A stretch of 64,000 nucleotides of DNA from Planctomycetota bacterium. Lineage in GTDB: Bacteria; Planctomycetota; Planctomycetia; Gemmatales; Gemmataceae. Shown here piece after piece: positions 8,074-17,623 of the stretch. The stretch is from positions 1-64,000 of the forward strand of contig VGXS01000003.1 of assembly GCA_016873225.1 (NCBI GenBank), in the 5' to 3' direction. The notes under the pieces are model-generated. The model ran no database searches. It was not told the origin of the DNA and saw nothing but the letters and a program-made list of their open reading frames with translations. Made by a program: the position numbers and the translations under genes. The stretch's first letter is position 1; every line of letters starts with the position of its first letter.

Positions 8074-9237
8074 ATGGCGCACCTGCACCTCGACCTCTTC
8101 AGCGGCATCGCCGGCGACATGCTGCTCTCGGCGCTCACCGACGCCGGTGCCCCCCTCGATCCGCTGCGGGAGGCGCTGGCGCGCCTCGACCTTCCGGTGT
8201 CGGTGGATGTCGAGGAAGTGTCCCACTGCGGCATCAGGGCGCTGCACCTCGTGGTGGAGGCGCCGGAGGAGCAGCCGGCGCGCAACCTGCCGGAGATCAC
8301 GGCACTCCTCGACCGGTCGGGCATTCCAACCCGGGCACGCGACCGGGCGATCGCCGCCTTCAGGGAACTGGCGGTGGCCGAGGCTGAAATTCATGGAACC
8401 ACGGTCGACAAGGTTCATTTCCACGAGGTCGGGGCGCTGGACAGCATCACCGACCTCATGGGGTGCGCCCTGGCGCTTGAGCTTCTCGGGGTGGACACGA
8501 TCAGCAGCCGGTCGGTACCGCTGGGCAGCGGCATGGTGACCTGCGAGCACGGCAGGATGCCGATTCCGGCGCCGGCGACGGCCCTATTGGCCCGGGGCAT
8601 GCCGGTGGCCAACCCGCCCGTCCCGGGTGAACTCACCACCCCCACCGGCGCGACGATGCTCAAGGCGTGGGTCTCGGAGTGGCGCGACCAGCCACCCGGT
8701 TACGACACGGTCGGCACGGGCGCGGGAACCCGCCGCTACATCGACCACCCCAACCTCCTGCGCGTGTTCCTGGACAGCCATGGCTCCCATCCGTGGAAAT
8801 CGGAACGGATCTCGAAGCTGGAAACCTGGGTCGACGATGTGCCGGGCGATGTCGTCGCCCACTTGCTGTCCTTGGCCCTGTCGGAGGGCGCGCTGGATGC
8901 CGCCGCCGTGCCCGCGGCGATGAAGAAGGGCCGTTCGGGGCACGCGATCACCATCCTGGCCCGGCCGGCCGACGCGGAAAGGCTCGCGCGGCTCATGTTC
9001 CGCGAGACCGGAACCCTTGGCATCAGGCACGGCGTCATCGAGCGCTGGATTCTGCCCAGGCGGCAGGGAACCGTGGAAACCCCGTGGGGAACCGTCCGCG
9101 TGAAGTGGGCCATGGTGGCCCCCCGGGATGAGCGCCCCGATCCCGAACACGACGACTGCGCCGAACTGGCTCGGCGGCATTCCGTTCCCCTCTCGACGAT
9201 CAGGAACGCGGCGATCGAAGCCGCCAGGCAGGACTGA
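8074..9237 (+). CDS. larC: LarC-like nickel-pincer cofactor metal-insertion protein
   Basis: A 387-residue member of the LarC/DUF111 family. LarC inserts nickel into the pyridinium dithiocarboxylate precursor made by LarB and LarE to form the nickel-pincer cofactor of lactate racemase-type enzymes. The N-terminal LDLFSGIAGDMLL, the HFHEVGALDSITDLMG block in the middle and the ELTTPTGATML block are family hallmarks, and the C-terminal half retains the metal-binding domain. It is a single unbroken frame, unlike lactobacilli, where LarC is made by a ribosomal frameshift. No larA, larB or larE is present in the window. alaS starts 6 bp after its stop, so the two are probably cotranscribed. Confidence 0.9.
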   Translation: MAHLHLDLFSGIAGDMLLSALTDAGAPLDPLREALARLDLPVSVDVEEVSHCGIRALHLVVEAPEEQPARNLPEITALLDRSGIPTRARDRAIAAFRELAVAEAEIHGTTVDKVHFHEVGALDSITDLMGCALALELLGVDTISSRSVPLGSGMVTCEHGRMPIPAPATALLARGMPVANPPVPGELTTPTGATMLKAWVSEWRDQPPGYDTVGTGAGTRRYIDHPNLLRVFLDSHGSHPWKSERISKLETWVDDVPGDVVAHLLSLALSEGALDAAAVPAAMKKGRSGHAITILARPADAERLARLMFRETGTLGIRHGVIERWILPRRQGTVETPWGTVRVKWAMVAPRDERPDPEHDDCAELARRHSVPLSTIRNAAIEAARQD

Positions 9238-9243
9238 CATCCC

Positions 9244-11940
9244 ATGAAAACCGCACGAGAAATCCGCCGCGAATTCATCGACTTCTTCGTGGAAAGGCAT
9301 GGACACACCTTCGTGCCCTCAAGCCCCGTGGTGCCGCTTGAGGACCCCACCCTCATGTTCGCCAACGCCGGCATGAACCAGTTCAAGGATGTCTTCCTCG
9401 GCACCGGCAACCGCTCCTTCAGGCGGGCCGCCAACACCCAGAAATGCATCCGCGCCGGAGGCAAGCACAACGACCTCGACGATGTCGGCAAGGACACCTA
9501 CCACCACACATTCTTCGAGATGCTCGGCAACTGGTCGTTCGGCGACTATTTCAAGAAGGAGGCGATCGAGTGGGCCTGGCAACTTCTCACCGGCGTATGG
9601 GGGCTTGATCCTCGCCGCCTCCATGCCACCGTGTTCGAGGGCGATCCCGAACAAGGTGTCCCTCGCGACGAGGAGGCCGCCTCCCTGTGGGCCGACCTCA
9701 CCACCATTCCCAAGGGCCACATCCACCTGGGCAACCGCAAGGACAACTTCTGGGAAATGGGCGACACCGGGCCCTGCGGCCCATGCACCGAGATCCACAT
9801 CGACCTGACGGAAGACCTTTCCGGCGGACCGCTTGTCAACAAGGGCACGCCCCGGTGCATCGAAATTTGGAACCTGGTCTTCATCCAGTTCAACCGGGGC
9901 GCCGACGGCAAGCTGACGCCGTTGCCGGCCCGGCATGTCGACACCGGCATGGGGTTCGAGCGGGTTTCCGCGGTGCTTCAGGGAAAAACGAGCAACTACG
10001 ACATCGACCTTTTCCAGGATCTGTTCCGCGCCACGCGCGACCTGACCGGTTCCGAACCATACGCCGGCCGCCTCGACGACATGCGCGACACCGCCTATCG
10101 TGTCGTGGCCGACCATATCCGCGCGCTGGTCTTCTCACTCGCCGATGGCGCCATACCATCCAACGAGAAGCGCGGGTATGTCGTGCGCAGCATCCTGCGC
10201 CGGGCCGAGAGGTACGGCCGGCAATACCTCGGCGCGAAGGAACCGTTCCTGCACCGCCTCGTTCCCGCCGTGGTCGGATCGATGGGGGATGTGTTTCCGG
10301 AAATCGCCCAGCGCGCCGGGGCCGTCTCGAAAATCCTCCTCGACGAGGAGGAGGCCTTCCTGCGCACGCTCGACCGCGGCATGCGCCTTTTCAACGATGT
10401 CGCCAGGCGCACCAAGGATTCCGGCAAGCCGGTCATCTCGGGCGATGATGTCTTCGACCTGCACACCACCTACGGACTATTCTCCGACATCACCCGGCAG
10501 ATGGCCGAGGAGGTCGGACTGGGGATCGATTCGCAAGCCTACCAGAAGCGGATGGACGAGTTCCGCGACACCTCGGGCAAGGATCGCAAGAAACTCGTGA
10601 TCTCCGCGATCGAGGGCACCCTGCCCCGCTGCGACGACTCGGCCAAGCATTTGGGCACCTCGGCCAACTCGGCCATCGCCGGTTGGGTGACCGACAACGC
10701 CGTCATCACCGCCGGAACGCTCGCCACGGGCACCCAGGCCGCCATCGTGCTCGAATCCACCTGCTTCTACCCCGAACAGGGCGGGCAGGTGGGCGACACG
10801 GGAACCATCACGACGGCCACCGGGGTCTTTCGGGTCGAGGATACCCAGAGACTTGGCGACGGCATCCTTCATTCAGGGGTGGTGGAGTCGGGATTCGTCG
10901 AGGCCGGCCAACCGGCGGGCCTGGCCGTTGATTTAGGCAGGCGCAAGGCGATCACCCGCCACCACACCAGCACACACCTCATGAACTGGGCCCTGCGAAA
11001 GGTGCTCGGCGGGGCCATCGACCAAAAGGGATCGCTTGTCGACGCGGAAAAGACCCGCTTCGATTTCGCCCACGACAAGGCGCTCTCCGCCGAGGAGATC
11101 CAGGCCGTTGAGGACCTCGTCAACGGGCGCATCCTCGACAACGCTCCCGTCGCGGCGGTGCTCATGCCCCTGGCCGACGCCAAGAAACTTCCGGGCGTGC
11201 GCGCCGTGTTCGGCGAGAAATATCCCGATCCCGTGAGGGTGGTGACCGTGGCTGCCGGCCAAGGTGAATCCGCCGGGGAGGAATCGTCGATCGAGTTCTG
11301 CGGAGGGACGCACCTAGGCGGCACCGGTGAGGCCGGCAGCTTCCAGATCCTCTCCCAGGAGGCCGTGGGCAAGGGAGTGCGACGGCTCACCGCCGTGGCC
11401 GGGGAAGCCGCGCTCAAGGCCCGCCGCGAGCAAACCCGCCTGCTTTTTGAGGTCGCGGCGAAGCTCACCTGCAAGCCGGAGGACGCCGCCGAGCGCGTCG
11501 AGGCGTTGCGGGAGGAAGTCAAGAAACTGCAGGCCCAGCTCAAGAAGGCGGCATCGGGAGACCTGGCCGGCGCGGCGGACAAGATCCTGGCGGAAGCGGC
11601 CACCATCGGTGGAACCGTCGTCGGCGCGGGTGAGATTCCGGCCGTGCCACCCGAACAGGCGAGGATCCAACTCGACAGGCTCCGCCAGAAAGCCGGCAGC
11701 TCGATCTTCCTCCTTGGCTGGCGGGAGGAAGGAAAGGTCGGCTTGCTGGCCGCCGTCAGCGACGACCTCCATGGCAAGGGCATCGAGGCCGGAAAGTTCG
11801 TCGGCGAGATCGCCAAGCGGGTGGGCGGCAAGGGCGGCGGTCCCAAGGGGATGGCGCAGGCGGGCGGCAAGGAAACCGAAAACCTTCCGGCGGCGCTCAC
11901 CGAGGCCAAGGCACTCGCGGCGAAGTTGCTGGGAGCCTGA
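9244..11940 (+). CDS. alaS: Alanyl-tRNA synthetase
   Basis: An 898-residue class II synthetase that charges tRNA-Ala. The N-terminal catalytic core starts with REIRREFIDFF and FVPSSPVVP, then DPTLMFANAGMNQFKD (motif 1 region) and the FFEMLGNWSFGDYFK segment. The editing domain carries HHTSTHLMNWAL (about 577-588) and the zinc-binding C-G-G-T-H near 685. The C-terminal C-Ala domain ends with glycine-rich VGGKGGGPKGMAQAGG. Length is normal for the family. It sits between larC (6 bp) and a TPR gene whose GTG start is 2 bp after the alaS stop codon. Confidence 0.98.
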   Translation: MKTAREIRREFIDFFVERHGHTFVPSSPVVPLEDPTLMFANAGMNQFKDVFLGTGNRSFRRAANTQKCIRAGGKHNDLDDVGKDTYHHTFFEMLGNWSFGDYFKKEAIEWAWQLLTGVWGLDPRRLHATVFEGDPEQGVPRDEEAASLWADLTTIPKGHIHLGNRKDNFWEMGDTGPCGPCTEIHIDLTEDLSGGPLVNKGTPRCIEIWNLVFIQFNRGADGKLTPLPARHVDTGMGFERVSAVLQGKTSNYDIDLFQDLFRATRDLTGSEPYAGRLDDMRDTAYRVVADHIRALVFSLADGAIPSNEKRGYVVRSILRRAERYGRQYLGAKEPFLHRLVPAVVGSMGDVFPEIAQRAGAVSKILLDEEEAFLRTLDRGMRLFNDVARRTKDSGKPVISGDDVFDLHTTYGLFSDITRQMAEEVGLGIDSQAYQKRMDEFRDTSGKDRKKLVISAIEGTLPRCDDSAKHLGTSANSAIAGWVTDNAVITAGTLATGTQAAIVLESTCFYPEQGGQVGDTGTITTATGVFRVEDTQRLGDGILHSGVVESGFVEAGQPAGLAVDLGRRKAITRHHTSTHLMNWALRKVLGGAIDQKGSLVDAEKTRFDFAHDKALSAEEIQAVEDLVNGRILDNAPVAAVLMPLADAKKLPGVRAVFGEKYPDPVRVVTVAAGQGESAGEESSIEFCGGTHLGGTGEAGSFQILSQEAVGKGVRRLTAVAGEAALKARREQTRLLFEVAAKLTCKPEDAAERVEALREEVKKLQAQLKKAASGDLAGAADKILAEAATIGGTVVGAGEIPAVPPEQARIQLDRLRQKAGSSIFLLGWREEGKVGLLAAVSDDLHGKGIEAGKFVGEIAKRVGGKGGGPKGMAQAGGKETENLPAALTEAKALAAKLLGA

Positions 11941-11941
11941 G

Positions 11942-13357
11942 GTGGAGTCTTCCGATTCCTTGTCCATGGCCCGGCAATGGCTCATGGCCGGGCAGCCCGA
12001 CCGCGCGCTCGCCTCGGTGAGGCGCCGCTTGGACGAAGCCGTCACCCTTCGAAGAGGTGAGAGATCCGCCCGATTCGAGCTGGCCTGGGTTCTCGCCTGG
12101 ACCGACCGGATAGAGGAAGCCCTCGCGGAGTTCGCCCGCTGTCATGCCTCGCCGCCCGGGCCGGATGAACCCGACGCCTCCGCGTATGTGCGGTCGCTGC
12201 GCGATCGCGGCCTGCTGCTGGCGGAGCATGGCCGCCTTGGGGAAGCCGCTGACGCGCTCGGCAAGGCATGGGAAGAAACAGGGCGAATCCTGGGACGGGA
12301 TAGTCTCGAACAGGCCCTTCTGGCCGAACCGCTGGGGCAGGCACTCCTTTCGCTCGGGCAAACCGAACGGGCCCTCGAACTCCTCGACAAGGCCGTCGCC
12401 ATTCTCGCCCGTCAGGATCATCAACGCGTGACCGGGGCGCTGGCGCTGAGGGAGGAGGCCCGCCAAGTGCTGGGAGAACCTTCCTTCGCCGACATGCCGG
12501 AACTCACCGATGAGGGCGCGACCCAATTGTTCCGTGACCTGGCGAAGCGCGCCGAGGAATCCGATCCGGTGGTGATGGAGCGCGTGTTTCGCGAAGGAAT
12601 CCGTTGGATTGAGGAGGTTTCGCCCGACAACAGTGAGCTACCGGCAGCCTATGGGGTGCTGGCCGGGCTTTCCGGTTCGATGGGTGACACGGCGGCGCAG
12701 GTCGAGGCGATCAACAGGGCCATCGAGATATACCGCGCCCGCCGGGAGGATGGATTCGCGATCCAGGCCTTGCAGGGCCGGGCGCTGGCGCTGGCCGAGG
12801 CCGGCGATGACACCAACGCCGAAGCCGATTACCGCGCCGCGCTCGACCAGGCGACACGGGCCGGAAGCCTGCCTTTGATGTCACAGTTGGCCCGGAACCT
12901 GGGCCGCTTCCATTCCGACAGGGGAGACGATGACAAGGCGCATGGCCTGTACAAGGATGCGGTCGACTGGGCGCGGGAATCATCCCATCCGGAAATGACG
13001 GGCAAAGCCTTGGTGGCGTTCGGGATGCACCTGGCCCATCGGGGCGACAGGTCCGCATCCAAGGGGATGTTCGCGGAGGCCTTGGGCCTTTTGCCGCCAT
13101 CGGATCCCCATGCCGCCGCGGCAAGCGGCCATCTGGATGCCATGCGGGATGGCAAGACATGCGTGTGCCTCGACCCGTTGCAGGTGATGGCCAGGGACCT
13201 GAAAAAGAAAATCCGCGGCGCCCTTCCCCCGCGCACGGCCCGAGCCATTGAAATCTCGTTCGAAGGTGGCCAGTTCCACCTGCAACTGGACTTGGTCAGG
13301 GAGTTGAACGACTCGGAGCAAGCAGCCCTGAACCGGGTGCTAAACCCGGATGGATGA
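11942..13357 (+). CDS. TPR-repeat protein of unknown function
   Basis: A 471-residue soluble protein made almost wholly of helical repeats. A/G-A/L-x-E and Y/F-x-x-A patterns of tetratricopeptide repeats recur, for example at 55-70, 100-115, 255-300 and 320-345. No signal peptide or catalytic motif is visible. The GTG at 11942 is preferred because GGGAG (11931-11935) ends 6 nt upstream; an in-frame ATG at 11966 has no ribosome-binding site. It directly follows alaS and is probably translated from the same transcript. TPR proteins are scaffolds, so no partner can be named. Confidence 0.8.
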   Translation: MESSDSLSMARQWLMAGQPDRALASVRRRLDEAVTLRRGERSARFELAWVLAWTDRIEEALAEFARCHASPPGPDEPDASAYVRSLRDRGLLLAEHGRLGEAADALGKAWEETGRILGRDSLEQALLAEPLGQALLSLGQTERALELLDKAVAILARQDHQRVTGALALREEARQVLGEPSFADMPELTDEGATQLFRDLAKRAEESDPVVMERVFREGIRWIEEVSPDNSELPAAYGVLAGLSGSMGDTAAQVEAINRAIEIYRARREDGFAIQALQGRALALAEAGDDTNAEADYRAALDQATRAGSLPLMSQLARNLGRFHSDRGDDDKAHGLYKDAVDWARESSHPEMTGKALVAFGMHLAHRGDRSASKGMFAEALGLLPPSDPHAAAASGHLDAMRDGKTCVCLDPLQVMARDLKKKIRGALPPRTARAIEISFEGGQFHLQLDLVRELNDSEQAALNRVLNPDG

Positions 13358-13368
13358 CCCGCCGTGGC

Positions 13369-14721
13369 CTAGGCGGCCTTGGACGGAATGGCCACCGGCT
13401 CGTTTTTTGTGACAGGGTCGGCATTCACTGACTTGAGGCAGACGACCACGGCCCCGGTCAGGCTCAGGAAAGCCAGCGTATACCCACCATAAACCTGCCC
13501 AAGCTTGGCGGCGCGGTCATCCAGCAGGCCCGTGCTGGTGGCCCACATGCCAACCACGGCCACGGCCGACAAGCCCACGCACCACCTTCGCGCGATAACG
13601 CTGTCGGCCAGCCACGCCCGCGAAACAATCACGGCCCAGGGAAGGGCCAAGGTCACGGCGTGGTGTTTCCATGTTCGTTCGCTCAGGAGCAGCATCCCGA
13701 TCAACACGAGGCTCCACTCGGCGGCCAGGCGGGGCCAGGCTTCGGCGCGATCGCCGGCATCGCGGTTGGCCGTCGGGGCGCATGTCCACAGGATCAAAAG
13801 CCCGAAGGCAGCCATGGCAACCTGGGTGATCAGCTTGGCGACGCGCGGTGGCAGGGCGAGGAGGTTGTGGTATTCGGCGGGGGTGAAGATGCCGCCTGGA
13901 TATTCCACGAACGATGGACTTTCGGTGAGCAACCGGAACACGAGACCCGGTAGCGACTGGTTGGAATGCTCGCTGGTGACCTTGCCCTCGACCACGAACG
14001 GATGCACCATCTCGCGGTACCAGGAAATCAGGTTGCGCTGGTTTTCCTCGAATCCCAGAACCATCGAGGGCATGACTCCGGGCCAAAGGAACAAAAGCAC
14101 CCCGGCGGCCCAGCCCGAGACGAAACGCCAATCTCTTTTCCAGACAAAGTAAGGCAGGAATAACAAAGGAGTCACCTTGCAGCAGGCGGCCAGTGCCAGC
14201 AGCACACCGCCGCAAGCTGATCTCCGATTGGCCACGCACACCAGTCCGCCCATCACGATGAAGAAGATGAACAAATTGACATTTCCATGCTGGAGGTCGC
14301 CAACGATGGGCCGAAGCGCCAGCAGCACGATGCCCGCCTGGATCCACCAAGGCAACCGGTTGCCCGGATCAACCAACCGGAGGCACCATGCCATGACAGC
14401 CAGCGCCATGAGGCATTTGGCCAGATACCATGTCACGGCCATGGCTCCCGAGGGAAGCTTGGCCAGGGGAAGCAGCAGGACCGACATCACCGGGGGATTG
14501 GGGTACTGATATTCCTTGCTGATGTCCTCGCCCTGCTCCAAGCCGAGCAACTGCGGTTGCCAGCGTTGGATGGCCGAACGGTTGCCGCGACGGGGATCCG
14601 AGATCTTGACGAGATATTGAACCGTCAAGGCCATCAGAAATAACGCCATCGCCGCGAGAATCCAGCCTCTTGGCGTCAAAGACAACAGCCTGGGGGAAAG
14701 CATTGTCGCATCCCGATTCAT
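13369..14721 (-). CDS. GT87/DUF2029-type polyprenol-linked glycosyltransferase, membrane protein
   Basis: A 450-residue integral membrane protein with roughly ten hydrophobic segments, starting with one near residues 20-38. The pattern fits glycosyltransferase family 87, multi-span enzymes that use polyprenyl-phosphate mannose or a related sugar donor. The extracytoplasmic loop with EYQYPNPPVMSVLLLPLAKLP-like composition after the first span is typical. Two starts are possible, ATG 14721 and ATG 14703; neither has a strong ribosome-binding site. It is downstream of the Ski2-like helicase on the same strand with a 64-bp gap, and converges with the TPR gene across 11 bp. Confidence 0.7.
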   Translation of the reverse strand: MNRDATMLSPRLLSLTPRGWILAAMALFLMALTVQYLVKISDPRRGNRSAIQRWQPQLLGLEQGEDISKEYQYPNPPVMSVLLLPLAKLPSGAMAVTWYLAKCLMALAVMAWCLRLVDPGNRLPWWIQAGIVLLALRPIVGDLQHGNVNLFIFFIVMGGLVCVANRRSACGGVLLALAACCKVTPLLFLPYFVWKRDWRFVSGWAAGVLLFLWPGVMPSMVLGFEENQRNLISWYREMVHPFVVEGKVTSEHSNQSLPGLVFRLLTESPSFVEYPGGIFTPAEYHNLLALPPRVAKLITQVAMAAFGLLILWTCAPTANRDAGDRAEAWPRLAAEWSLVLIGMLLLSERTWKHHAVTLALPWAVIVSRAWLADSVIARRWCVGLSAVAVVGMWATSTGLLDDRAAKLGQVYGGYTLAFLSLTGAVVVCLKSVNADPVTKNEPVAIPSKAA

Positions 14722-14785
14722 TCAAGGAAGTCGCGTCAAATCGATATCACGGAATAGACTTGCGGAACAAGGTGAAGGCGGATGG

Positions 14786-17152
14786 TCAGTCCAACTCCTC
14801 ACCCAGGCCCGACCCGAATCCGGGGTGGACCTTGGAAGGGATCGGCGGAGTGTTGGCGATCTCAGCCTCGTTCTTGGGAAGGGCTTGTTTTCCCGCGACG
14901 GGAATCGGGGCATCCTGAAGTGCCAGCGCGTTCTCCTGGGTGCTCTGGGGATCGATTTTCAGGCATATTTCCGTCGCCCTTTGGGCCAGCTTTCCCAGCC
15001 AGCCGACCCATGCATCCACTCCGGCGGGGTCTGTCTCGGGGGGAACGCGGGAAAACTCGCCACACAGGAGCACCAGCCTGAGGAGGTGACGGAAAATGAT
15101 CCCCTCCTGCCTGAGGAGTTCCCTGTTGCGGATGTACACCTCAAAGTTGCCGCTGTAGCGCTCGAGGATCTCCCCTGCCGCCCAAGTACCTGAAAATTCA
15201 AGTTCTCCCACGCCCGGATGGAGGTCCTCGAAAAGCATCCTGGCCCTGTCGACCAGGCAAGGAGGCCGCTCCCTGAACCTGGGATCATCATCGTCATCGT
15301 CTTCCTCCCCCGGAGGCTTCGGAGCGGCGATCAACCCCCGTCTCAAGAGTTCGGGATCCAGGATTTCGGTTTGCCATTTTCCAGGTGGCAGGTGCTCGGG
15401 TCCGGGCACCCGGGTCGAACGCACCAGCGCCACGGGCATTCCCAGCAGTCCCTCAAGAATCTGAAGCCGCTCGAGGTCATCGGCAATCGCCAGCCGCGGG
15501 CAAAGCCAGTCGGCCAGCAAGGGATGAACGCTTCGGAAGGCAAGCAACCGCGCCAGCGAAGGTTCGGGATGCGCCAGGGCCGCCTGGTATTCGACCTTGC
15601 TGCCGGCCGTTGTTTCCGCCTCGGGGGGAGGGGGTGGATCAAGCCGGACATAACCGGCCTGATGAAGCGAAACGAGCATCCTTTCGAGCAGCACTTCCCC
15701 GGCCCGAACCCGTGCCGAATCGAGGAGGCGCTTGCGGATGACGGCCCTGACCCGGCCGACATCCGGGGAAAGGCTCAGCAAGTGGGCCAGGAGGCGCCAG
15801 GGAAGCGGCCCCTTGCTGTAAAGCCGCACGGGTGCGGCGACCTGCAAGGCATTGAACTGGTTTTCGGTCCAATGCAGGAACTTGTCGTTGCGCTCCGGTT
15901 TTTTCCGCCGCAATTCCTTCCTCTTGCGGATCAGGGCCGGATCCTTGGTGTCCTCGGGGATGGCGTCATACTGCCGCTTCCAGCGAAGCAGCCTGACATC
16001 CTCCTCATGGGCCAGGCAAAAAACATGGCCCTTGTCGTCGAACTGGGGACGACCGGCGCGACCGAAAATCTGCTGGGCCGTGCTGGCGTCGATGAGTTTC
16101 TGTTTGCCAGCCGGCCCCTTGGCCAGGCTCGTCAGCACCACCGACCTGGCGGGCAAGTTGATTCCAGCCGCGAGGGTTTCGGTGCAAACAGCGACAGAAA
16201 GCAGTTTTTTCTCGAACAGCTCCTCCACGACTCGCCTGTACCGCGGCAGCAGGCCGGCGTGATGGATTCCGATTCCTCGCTTCAGGAGTTGGAGCAGACG
16301 CGGCCCGGCGCCAAAACGCATGTCCCGCTTGTCCAATTCGGCAAGGAGCGGGCCCCGGGTGCCCGGGGCCATGAGATCGTGGCCCTTGAGTATTTCCGCG
16401 ACGCTCCAGCATTGGTCCCGGTTGAAACAAAAGACCAAGGCGGGGGTTTTTCTTGATTCCCCCTCTCCCTTGGCCATCCATTCCAGATGCTCGGGCAGGA
16501 ATTCGTCGGGAATCCAGTGGTAGCTCAACGGAACCTTGCGGTCGAAACTTTCCACAAGGTCGAGTTTTCGTCCATGGGAACGGCTGAGCCAATTGAGGAA
16601 CTCCCGCGAGTTGCCGACCGTGGCTGAAAGCAACATCAACCGTGCCGTCGCCGGAAGGTAGGCCAGCGAAAGTTCCCAGACGATGCCTCGTTCCTGGTCG
16701 GCAAAGTTGTGGAATTCGTCCATCACCACCGAGGTGACGCCTTCCATCGGGAATTCCCGCGGATTGAGCAACCGGTTGAGCAAAATTTCAGCCACGACGA
16801 CGAGGATGGGAGCGGCCGGGTTCACCTTCCGGTTTCCCGTCACCAAGCCGACGGAATCGGGGGAAAAGCCCCAATCCTTGGCTTTTTTTCTGATCTCATG
16901 AAACTTTTGTTCGGTCAGCGCGATCAGCGGGGTCGTGTAATAGGCCTTGGTCCCCGCATGAAGGGCCTCAAACAGGGCCGCCTCGGCAATGAGCGTTTTT
17001 CCGGTTCCGGTCGGCGCGCAGACGAGAACACCACCCGGTTCTCCCCCAAACCAAGCCAGCAAGGCCTCATCCTGGACGGGGTAGGGAGGATACGGCAGGG
17101 CGGCCAAATAACGGTCGAGCAGTTGTTCTCGAAATGACTGGTCAACCGGCAC
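14786..17152 (-). CDS. Ski2-like DExH-box helicase
   Basis: A 788-residue superfamily 2 helicase. Visible motifs are Walker A APTGTGKT (46-53), motif Ia TTPLIALTEQ, DEFH (145-148), SAT (176-178) and motif VI QQIFGRAGRP (360-369), with the ETLAAGINLPA segment before it. The order and spacing resemble the Ski2/Mtr4 and Hel308 group of RNA or DNA helicases. The C-terminal part is unique and contains an acidic EEDDDDDD tract near 625. The start is GTG 17152, preceded by GGGAGG at short spacing. queF ends 15 bp upstream on the same strand. The substrate (RNA or DNA) cannot be told from the sequence. Confidence 0.85.
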   Translation of the reverse strand: MPVDQSFREQLLDRYLAALPYPPYPVQDEALLAWFGGEPGGVLVCAPTGTGKTLIAEAALFEALHAGTKAYYTTPLIALTEQKFHEIRKKAKDWGFSPDSVGLVTGNRKVNPAAPILVVVAEILLNRLLNPREFPMEGVTSVVMDEFHNFADQERGIVWELSLAYLPATARLMLLSATVGNSREFLNWLSRSHGRKLDLVESFDRKVPLSYHWIPDEFLPEHLEWMAKGEGESRKTPALVFCFNRDQCWSVAEILKGHDLMAPGTRGPLLAELDKRDMRFGAGPRLLQLLKRGIGIHHAGLLPRYRRVVEELFEKKLLSVAVCTETLAAGINLPARSVVLTSLAKGPAGKQKLIDASTAQQIFGRAGRPQFDDKGHVFCLAHEEDVRLLRWKRQYDAIPEDTKDPALIRKRKELRRKKPERNDKFLHWTENQFNALQVAAPVRLYSKGPLPWRLLAHLLSLSPDVGRVRAVIRKRLLDSARVRAGEVLLERMLVSLHQAGYVRLDPPPPPEAETTAGSKVEYQAALAHPEPSLARLLAFRSVHPLLADWLCPRLAIADDLERLQILEGLLGMPVALVRSTRVPGPEHLPPGKWQTEILDPELLRRGLIAAPKPPGEEDDDDDDPRFRERPPCLVDRARMLFEDLHPGVGELEFSGTWAAGEILERYSGNFEVYIRNRELLRQEGIIFRHLLRLVLLCGEFSRVPPETDPAGVDAWVGWLGKLAQRATEICLKIDPQSTQENALALQDAPIPVAGKQALPKNEAEIANTPPIPSKVHPGFGSGLGEELD

Positions 17153-17167
17153 TTGGCCTCCCCGTGG

Positions 17168-17539
17168 TCAATTTGGCTTGGCCGGGAAAGACACGGTGAC
17201 ATTGGTACTGATACCACCGCGAGGGGTATACCTGCCCGCCAGTTCACAGCGCAAGGGCTTCACCACAGCCACGAAGTCATCAAGGATTCGGTTGGTGACG
17301 ACCTCATAAAACACACCCTGGTTCCGATACCTTTGGAGGTAGAGCTTGAGTGATTTGAGCTCCACGCAGCATTGGTCTGGAGTGTAGGTGAATGTGAGTG
17401 TGCCGAAATCGGGGTGGCCGGTCTTGGGGCACACCGTGGTGAATTCGGGGCAGACGATTTCGATTACATAGGCCCTTCCCGGCACCGGGTTGGGAAATGT
17501 TTCGATCTGGTCCCGTGATGGGGCTTCCGTGAGATTCAT
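17168..17539 (-). CDS. queF: NADPH-dependent 7-cyano-7-deazaguanine reductase (type I QueF)
   Basis: A 123-residue enzyme reducing preQ0 to preQ1 in the synthesis of queuosine, the modified base at the wobble position of tRNAs with GUN anticodons. The short length fits type I QueF. The nucleophilic Cys lies in [13 protein letters not shown], and [10 protein letters not shown] is the conserved QueF motif. The frame can be extended upstream to 17593, but the ATG at 17539, just before [17 protein letters not shown], fits the family. The helicase gene follows after 15 bp. Other queuosine genes are not in the window. Confidence 0.95.
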   Translation of the reverse strand: MNLTEAPSRDQIETFPNPVPGRAYVIEIVCPEFTTVCPKTGHPDFGTLTFTYTPDQCCVELKSLKLYLQRYRNQGVFYEVVTNRILDDFVAVVKPLRCELAGRYTPRGGISTNVTVSFPAKPN

Positions 17540-17591
17540 GACTATTCCAACCGACCCTAGGATCATCACTAATCCATCATAGTCAACGATC

Positions 17592-17621
17592 AAAAAAAAC
17601 GCCCCGGCATGGGTTTGCCGG
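17592..17621 (-). terminator. Rho-independent terminator after the HExxH membrane gene
   Basis: Read on the - strand, a 6-bp GC-rich stem (CCGGCA/TGCCGG with loop AACCCA) is followed by GGGC and a run of eight T. It lies 3 bp beyond the stop codon of the gene at 17624-18175 and upstream of queF, so it separates these two same-strand genes. Confidence 0.7.
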
Positions 17622-17623
17622 CA

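Noticed and set aside
6556-8550. Long - strand open frame (664 codons) across argA, tRNA-Leu and larC
   Set aside because: It crosses a tRNA and two well-supported genes and has no recognisable domain.
15218-16456. + strand open frame of 412 codons opposite the helicase
   Set aside because: Shadow of the helicase frame; no start site or motif.
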